Part shown: in pieces, positions 7,106 through 10,119 of the stretch | Numbering within the stretch: position 1 is the first letter of the stretch | Layout of the letters: every line of letters starts with the position of its first letter | Assembly (NCBI GenBank): GCA_964648215.1 | Contig: CAZYMF010000177.1 | Location: 1-10,119, forward strand | Direction: 5' to 3' | Source: CAZYMF01 sp964648215 | GTDB lineage: Bacteria > Desulfobacterota > Binatia > HRBIN30 > JACQVA1 | DNA: 10,119 nucleotides | Program-made: the position numbers and the translations under genes | The notes under the pieces: generated by a model | The model's input: only the letters and a program-made list of their open reading frames with translations | The model's database searches: none | Told to the model about the DNA's origin: nothing

Positions 7106-8422
7106 ATGAGCAACGTGAAACGTGGTTCTCTGGCGATGGGGCTGGTGGCGGCCATGCTGCTGGCCGGCGCGGCAGGGGCGACAATCACCACGGACAAGTC
7201 GGCGGCCATCGTCGTCTACCCGGCGGTGGCGGTGGGCTCGGGCATCGGGCTCGACCTGGTCGGCGGCGTCGACACCATCATTCAGTTGAGCAACACGTCG
7301 CCGCACCAGATCGGGGTGCGCTGCTTTCTGGTCAACGCCAACTCGCACTGCTCCAATGCCGGCGCCAGCGGCGGCGGCTTCACGGCCCCTCTGGTCTGTC
7401 GCACGAGGTCAGACTGCAACGGCGGCACGATCACGGGCGGCCTGTGCGTCCCCGGCTGGACCGAGACGGACTTCCACTTCCATCTGACCGGCCGGCAGCC
7501 GATCTCCTGGGTCCTGAGCGAAGGCCTGCCCTCGTTTCCCCTCGACGGCAGCACCCGCGTCGGACCGGTCGACAACGACCCCAATCTACCGGCGGCGCTG
7601 CAGGGACAGCCGGCGACCAACTTCGACAGCAGGATCCCGCCGGCGCCGGAGATCCCGTTCGTCGGCGAGCTGAAGTGCGTCCAGGTCGACGTCGCCAGCG
7701 GGCAGCCGACGCAGGGAACCGACCCGGAGAACAACTTCGCCGGTGATCTGATCGGCCAGGCGACGTTGTTCTTCCAGCGCAGCGAGCTCGACCAGTTGCC
7801 TGCGGCTGGCGGGGCCGCCTTCGACATGCTGCCGCCGATCGATGCCGCCAGCTACAACGCCGTCGGCTTCCCGGCCGTCGAGGGGGCCAACGACGGCGAC
7901 GACACTCTCGTCCTCGGCCAGGAGTACGGCGGCTGTCCGAACATCCTGAGCCTCAACCACTTCTTCGACGGCGCCGTCGATCCCGCCAGCGGCGGTGAGA
8001 TCTTCACCGCCGTCGTCTTCGCCCCCTGCTCGGAGAATTTCCTGCTCCAGAGCGGCGGCCGGACCTCGACCGTGTTGCAGTTCCTGGTGTTCAACGAGTT
8101 CGAGCAGCGGCTGTCGACCAGCCGGTCGGTGAGCTGCTGGGCGGCGATGCTCCTGTCGGGGATCGACACCAGCCTTCCCCTCGGCGTGCTTCCGTACCCG
8201 GGCCTGCGATCGCTGTTCAGCGTCGGGGTGCAGGGGACTCTGACCGGACAGACCCGAATCCGGCCCGTGGACGGCACGGATCCTTTGCGCGGCGACGGCA
8301 TGCTGGCCATCGCCGTCGAGATTCACGAGAACTACGGCCCCGCCGGATCGGCGGCGATGAACGTTCACACCAGCGGGCAGCGCGCCCGGCCGGACGTGAT
8401 CGTCATGCCGCCAGCGCAATAG
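7106..8422 (+). CDS. Secreted protein of unknown function, paralog 2
   Basis: This 438-residue protein is a clear paralog of the one encoded just upstream. In one 30-residue block (325-354 here, 271-300 there) 18 positions are identical by hand count, and shared blocks run along the whole length: DTIIQLSNTS (56-65), VRCFLVNA (71-78), WTETDF (118-123), GELKCVQV (187-194), CPNILSLNHFFDG (277-289), PCSENF (307-312), GTLTGQTRI (377-385). The start is ATG 7106 with TAAGGAGG at 7089-7096. Residues 1-25 form a signal peptide with likely cleavage after AAGA. There are nine cysteines: 73, 82, 114, 191, 277, 308 and 344 match the seven of paralog 1, while 98 and 104 lie in a Gly-rich insertion (CRTRSDCNGG) absent from it. 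It has no membrane anchor or lipobox. It looks like a tandem duplication followed by divergence and insertion; function unknown. Confidence 0.87.
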   Translation: MSNVKRGSLAMGLVAAMLLAGAAGATITTDKSAAIVVYPAVAVGSGIGLDLVGGVDTIIQLSNTSPHQIGVRCFLVNANSHCSNAGASGGGFTAPLVCRTRSDCNGGTITGGLCVPGWTETDFHFHLTGRQPISWVLSEGLPSFPLDGSTRVGPVDNDPNLPAALQGQPATNFDSRIPPAPEIPFVGELKCVQVDVASGQPTQGTDPENNFAGDLIGQATLFFQRSELDQLPAAGGAAFDMLPPIDAASYNAVGFPAVEGANDGDDTLVLGQEYGGCPNILSLNHFFDGAVDPASGGEIFTAVVFAPCSENFLLQSGGRTSTVLQFLVFNEFEQRLSTSRSVSCWAAMLLSGIDTSLPLGVLPYPGLRSLFSVGVQGTLTGQTRIRPVDGTDPLRGDGMLAIAVEIHENYGPAGSAAMNVHTSGQRARPDVIVMPPAQ

Positions 8423-8530
8423 GCCGCGCTGGCGACGACCTCCGTGCTCGACCAGAGCCTTTGCTCAGTGTCCGTGGCATCTCGACGGCGTACTGGCGAG
8501 GATCGACGAAGTTCTGCAACGCCGAAAAGC

Positions 8531-8633
8531 AACCTCCCTCTAGCCCCCTCGTTGGTAAGGGACTGTCGAGTTTTTGGATGAGGACGGGTGCACTCCGACT
8601 TCCCCCTTTGGAAAAGGGGGACTGAGGGGGATT
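8531..8633. repeat. C-rich/G-rich palindromic repeat element (MITE/REP-like)
   Basis: The left arm at 8531-8562 (beginning AACCTCCCTCTAGCCCCCTC) is an imperfect inverse of the right arm at 8601-8633 (ending ACTGAGGGGGATT). The right arm also folds on itself (CCCCCTTT with AAAAGGGGG, 8602-8620). Elements with CCCCCTTT...GGGGGA and AGGGGGATT ends are common in intergenic DNA of many bacteria. It has no coding capacity. Its right edge is 41 bases from the start of the CoA-binding protein gene, so it may affect that gene's promoter or leader. Confidence 0.75.
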
Positions 8634-8674
8634 GGGCCGATCGTCTGTGATCGTGGCAGCTCCAGGAGACGCTG

Positions 8675-9142
8675 ATGGCAAAGATACCGGATCAGGTGGA
8701 GCGGTTCCTCGGTCGCCGGCGTATCGCCGTCGCGGGCGTGTCTCGAAACGCGGGTGAGGCCGCCAACGCCGTGTACCGCAAGCTGAGGGGCGCCGGCTAC
8801 GAGGTCTTTGCCACCAACCCGAACGCCACCGAGGTCGAGGGCGCGCCGTGCTATCCCGACCTTGCCGCTATACCCGGGGGCGTCGATGCGGTGGTCATCG
8901 CAACGCGTCCCGATGCCTCCGTCGACGTCGTCCGCCAATGCAGCCAACTCGGCGTGGATCTTGTCTGGTTCCATCGTTCCTTCGGTGAAGGGAGCGTGTC
9001 CGAGGAGGCGGTGCGGGAGTGCGACGTGCGCGGCATCGGCTGCATCGTCGGCGGCTGCCCGCTCATGTACTGCCGGCCCGTCGATCTCGGGCATCGCTGC
9101 ATGCGCTGGCTGCTTCGCTTGCAGGGGCGCGTACCGGCGTGA
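8675..9142 (+). CDS. CoA-binding Rossmann-fold protein (CoA_binding_2/YccU-like)
   Basis: The 155-residue product is a single CoA-binding domain, related to the N-terminal domain of succinyl-CoA synthetase alpha and of acyl-CoA synthetases. Strand-loop-helix IAVAGVSRNAGEAAN (17-31) is the nucleotide-binding turn, followed by GYEVFATNPNATEVEG (41-56), CYPDLAAIPGGVDAVVIAT (59-77) and a helix ending in LVWFHRSFGEGSVSEEAV (96-113). This order is typical of the family; family members are cytoplasmic and most lack a proven reaction. The C-terminal half is rich in cysteine (116, 123, 128, 133, 142), in a GGCPLMYC...HRCMRW context that I believe is recurrent in one subgroup. The start is ATG 8675 with AGGAGA at 8664-8669, 5 bases upstream. 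The gene stands alone; upstream is a palindromic element and downstream a 386-bp gene-free region. Confidence 0.88.
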   Translation: MAKIPDQVERFLGRRRIAVAGVSRNAGEAANAVYRKLRGAGYEVFATNPNATEVEGAPCYPDLAAIPGGVDAVVIATRPDASVDVVRQCSQLGVDLVWFHRSFGEGSVSEEAVRECDVRGIGCIVGGCPLMYCRPVDLGHRCMRWLLRLQGRVPA

Positions 9143-9175
9143 TCGTCGTTGACGGCGGCCCGCAACAGCACTTTC

Positions 9176-9310
9176 AGCAGCCCGTTGAAGAACCCCACCC
9201 CATGCTTCGACACGCTCAGCATGAGCGGAGCCCCATCCTGACCTCAGAGGACTTTTCCCGCGCACCCCGAGCCTGTCGAAGGGTGTCTTCGCGTTTTTCA
9301 GCGGGCTGTT
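9176..9310. repeat. Nested palindromic intergenic element
   Basis: The outer arms are AGCAGCCCGTTGAAGAA (9176-9192) and TTTTTCAGCGGGCTGTT (9294-9310), inverse to each other at 14 of 17 positions. Inside them a second inverted pair, GCTTCGACACGCTCAG (9204-9219) and CGAGCCTGTCGAAGGG (9268-9283), shares the CTTCGACA/TGTCGAAG core. Both motifs recur as intergenic repeats in many proteobacterial genomes. The element has no open frame worth calling. It occupies the left part of the 386-bp gene-free stretch after the CoA-binding protein gene and could also serve as that gene's 3' hairpin, though there is no classic U-tract terminator. Confidence 0.7.
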
Positions 9311-9339
9311 GGCCCGGCGCAGGCCGGGGTGACACGCTG

Positions 9340-9444
9340 GTCAGCCTAGCACGCCAGCCGCTGACGGAACGCCAAGGAAGAAGACGTTTCAACCCGACCC
9401 GTTAGATGCATTTGGTGGGAGAACGACGGCGATGCTAGGCTGAC
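9340..9444. repeat. Inverted repeat flanking the small-gene leader
   Basis: GTCAGCCTAGCA (9340-9351) and TGCTAGGCTGAC (9433-9444) are perfect 12-bp inverses, separated by 81 bases. Pairing extends by four more bases (CGCC with GGCG) past a single unpaired T. No gene lies inside. The rest of the gene-free stretch (9445-9528) shows no promoter that I can define ahead of the first small gene. Confidence 0.6.
9344..9407 (+). other. Degenerate attC-like site (left boundary candidate)
   Basis: GTTAGATGCA at 9401-9410 fits the integron core-site consensus GTTRRRY, and the preceding TTTCAACCCGACCC resembles the right half of classic attC sites. GCCTAGC at 9344-9350 could be the opposing core (one base off RYYYAAC), and a weak stem (TGA plus AACG with CGTT plus TCA) sits between. 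The pairing is poor and overlaps the inverted repeat at 9340-9444, so this call is tentative. Confidence 0.2.
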
Positions 9445-9528
9445 GGTCCACGCGGGGTTACGGTATTAGGCCGACAGCGGGTGAATTAGTGTTAGCCTTA
9501 GAGTGCGTCGCGTGCGATACGAATCCCG

Positions 9529-9762
9529 ATGCATTTCGAGCTTGTCGGTGAGGTCGCAGGTGTGGAGACGATCGCGACTGGGCGGGGCATTCGCGACCTG
9601 GGTCGTCTTCGCAAGCGGTACGGATCGAGCCGGTGGCGCAAGCTCAAAGCCGTGGCATTGGTGCGAATCGCAACTGGCGAGATTAGGCGGGCCGAGGTAC
9701 ATTGGTACGAAGCGCACGGCATTGGTCGCGTGCGGATGAAGATCAAGCGGTTTCTTGACTGA
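9529..9762 (+). CDS. Small conserved-type protein, unknown function (pair member 1)
   Basis: The 77-residue basic protein starts at ATG 9529 without a good ribosome site. Its core GRLRKRYGSSRWRKLKAVAL (25-44) is rich in Arg/Lys and is followed by EVHWYEAHGIGRVRMKIKRF. I recall near-identical motifs in small hypothetical proteins scattered across cyanobacteria and other phyla, usually next to a partner like the one downstream; this is from memory, not a search. The stop overlaps the next start (TGATG, shared A at 9762), so translation is coupled. G/C at third codon positions is about 69% (53 of 77 by hand) against about 88% in the ABC ATPase, which suggests acquisition from elsewhere. The size, the overlap and the scattered distribution resemble toxin-antitoxin pairs, but no known toxin or antitoxin motif is visible. 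Confidence 0.78.
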   Translation: MHFELVGEVAGVETIATGRGIRDLGRLRKRYGSSRWRKLKAVALVRIATGEIRRAEVHWYEAHGIGRVRMKIKRFLD

Positions 9763-10001
9763 TGACGGTGGCCCGAACAAGAAAGCGGTATCTGCTCTGT
9801 GTGCGGAACACAGGGTGTGAGGATCTTGAGTTGCGCAAGCTCTACGAGCGGCTCCCCGACGCTCGTGCTGCAAGGGACGGATATGTCCGAGTCGTCGATG
9901 AGTCGGGCGAGGACTATCTGTATCCGACTGACTACTTCGTTGCCGTCGAGCTGCCACGCGAGGCGGAGCGTGCACTGGCAGGTGCAGGGGGCGGAAGCTA
10001 A
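9762..10001 (+). CDS. Small conserved-type protein, unknown function (pair member 2)
   Basis: The 79-residue product begins with ATG 9762, which overlaps the previous stop by one base. It has KRYLLCVRN (8-16), LELRKLYERLPD (22-33), then YVRVVDESGEDYLYPTDYFVAVELP (41-65), an acidic half that contrasts with the basic partner protein, so the two could bind each other. The VIDESGEDYLYP-type block is one I recall from small hypothetical proteins in many phyla. Third-position G/C is about 65% (51 of 79 by hand). The TAA stop (9999-10001) lies only 6 bases before the attC-like site, the close packing seen in integron gene cassettes. Function unknown; antitoxin or accessory partner is a guess. Confidence 0.78.
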   Translation: MTVARTRKRYLLCVRNTGCEDLELRKLYERLPDARAARDGYVRVVDESGEDYLYPTDYFVAVELPREAERALAGAGGGS

Positions 10002-10007
10002 CTCGGG

Positions 10008-10073
10008 AGATAACTCAGCGTTGCAGCCGACGCGGCGAAAGGACCGCCGCGCGGCTGACCACCAGCGTTCGGC
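10008..10073 (+). other. Integron attC-like recombination site
   Basis: The site has the order expected of an attC: AGATAAC (10008-10014) as left outer core, a 9-base spacer, CAGCCGACGCGGCG (10024-10037), a 7-base loop, CGCCGCGCGGCTG (10045-10057), a 9-base spacer ACCACCAGC, and GTTCGGC (10067-10073) as right outer core. The inner arms pair over 13 bp with one unpaired A (10030). Classic attC sites of aadA-type cassettes have the same 9-base spacers, the same unpaired A after GCCG and the same GCGTT at the exchange point. The outer cores deviate from consensus (GTTCGGC has C where R is expected; AGATAAC fits poorly), and they do not pair beyond AAC/GTT. In integrated cassettes such mismatch is expected, since the last six bases belong to the next cassette. 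It could instead be a chance hairpin or terminator; no integrase gene is in the window. Confidence 0.6.
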
Positions 10074-10078
10074 GGTAG

Positions 10079-10114
10079 TCGGGGTTGGGGTCGGAATCGG
10101 TATCGGAATCGAAG
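10079..10114. repeat. Degenerate hexamer tandem repeat
   Basis: Six consecutive 6-base units read TCGGGG, TTGGGG, TCGGAA, TCGGTA, TCGGAA, TCGAAG. It starts 5 bases after the attC-like site and stops near the window end. No gene is visible in 10002-10119 beyond this repeat and the attC-like site. Confidence 0.7.
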
Positions 10115-10119
10115 GGCAA

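Noticed and set aside
5594..7348. Long minus-strand open frame continuing upstream of the TerB-like gene
   Set aside because: It runs antisense through the secreted-protein gene, and its translation is His/Arg/Asp-rich and repeat-derived. Only the part from ATG 5593 has a real domain.
9438..9497. Another attC-like site (GGCTGAC ... GTTAGCC) just before the first small gene
   Set aside because: The outer cores nearly pair, but the inner arms do not form a stem, so the defining feature is missing.
10024..10057. Plain rho-independent terminator for the small-gene pair
   Set aside because: The stem is strong but there is no T-tract after it, and the flanking 9-base spacers and GTT/AAC cores fit an attC better; a terminator role in addition cannot be excluded.

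Overview
The window reads as chromosomal DNA from a high-GC Gram-negative bacterium. Third codon positions are mostly G/C (a hand count of the first 77 codons of the ABC ATPase gives about 88%). A HlyD/MacA-type periplasmic adaptor and two Sec-type signal peptides imply an inner membrane and a periplasm. Codon use, the style of the secreted proteins and the intergenic repeats recall uncultivated deltaproteobacterial or Binatia-like genomes, but no marker gene here fixes the taxon, so this is an impression.

Layout. (1) 22-219, minus: a 65-residue stub of a SAM methyltransferase that stops just after its SAM-binding motif. (2) 583-5065, plus: a three-gene MacAB-like ABC export system (ATPase, double-FtsX permease, HlyD-type adaptor). 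The permease and adaptor genes are separated by a 168-bp gap that is almost filled by a palindromic element made of 9-bp units. No outer-membrane TolC-like gene is present. (3) 5069-5593, minus: a TerB-like protein, tail to tail with the adaptor gene and only 3 bp from it. (4) A second, cleaner 9-bp-unit palindrome (perfect 27-bp arms) and operator-like sequences lie in the divergent gap. (5) 5900-8422, plus: two tandem paralogous secreted proteins of unknown function; all seven cysteines of the first are conserved in the second. (6) 8675-9142, plus: a CoA-binding Rossmann-fold protein, with a C-rich/G-rich palindromic element just upstream. (7) 9143-9528: no gene, but two different nested palindromes. 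(8) 9529-10001, plus: two small overlapping genes of unknown function with clearly lower third-position GC, followed at once by a 66-bp structure with integron attC geometry, then a degenerate hexamer repeat running to near the window end.

How it fits together. The ABC genes form one export machine: ATP hydrolysis drives the permease, which works on the periplasmic side with the adaptor. Its substrate cannot be read from the sequence. The two secreted paralogs are a separate operon with strong ribosome sites. The most unusual part is the right-hand end. The two small genes plus the attC-like hairpin look like a mobile gene cassette, possibly in a cassette array without a nearby integrase. Beyond about 3.7 kb, every gap over 100 bp holds a palindrome or dyad of some kind, so the intergenic DNA looks heavily colonised by small non-coding elements.
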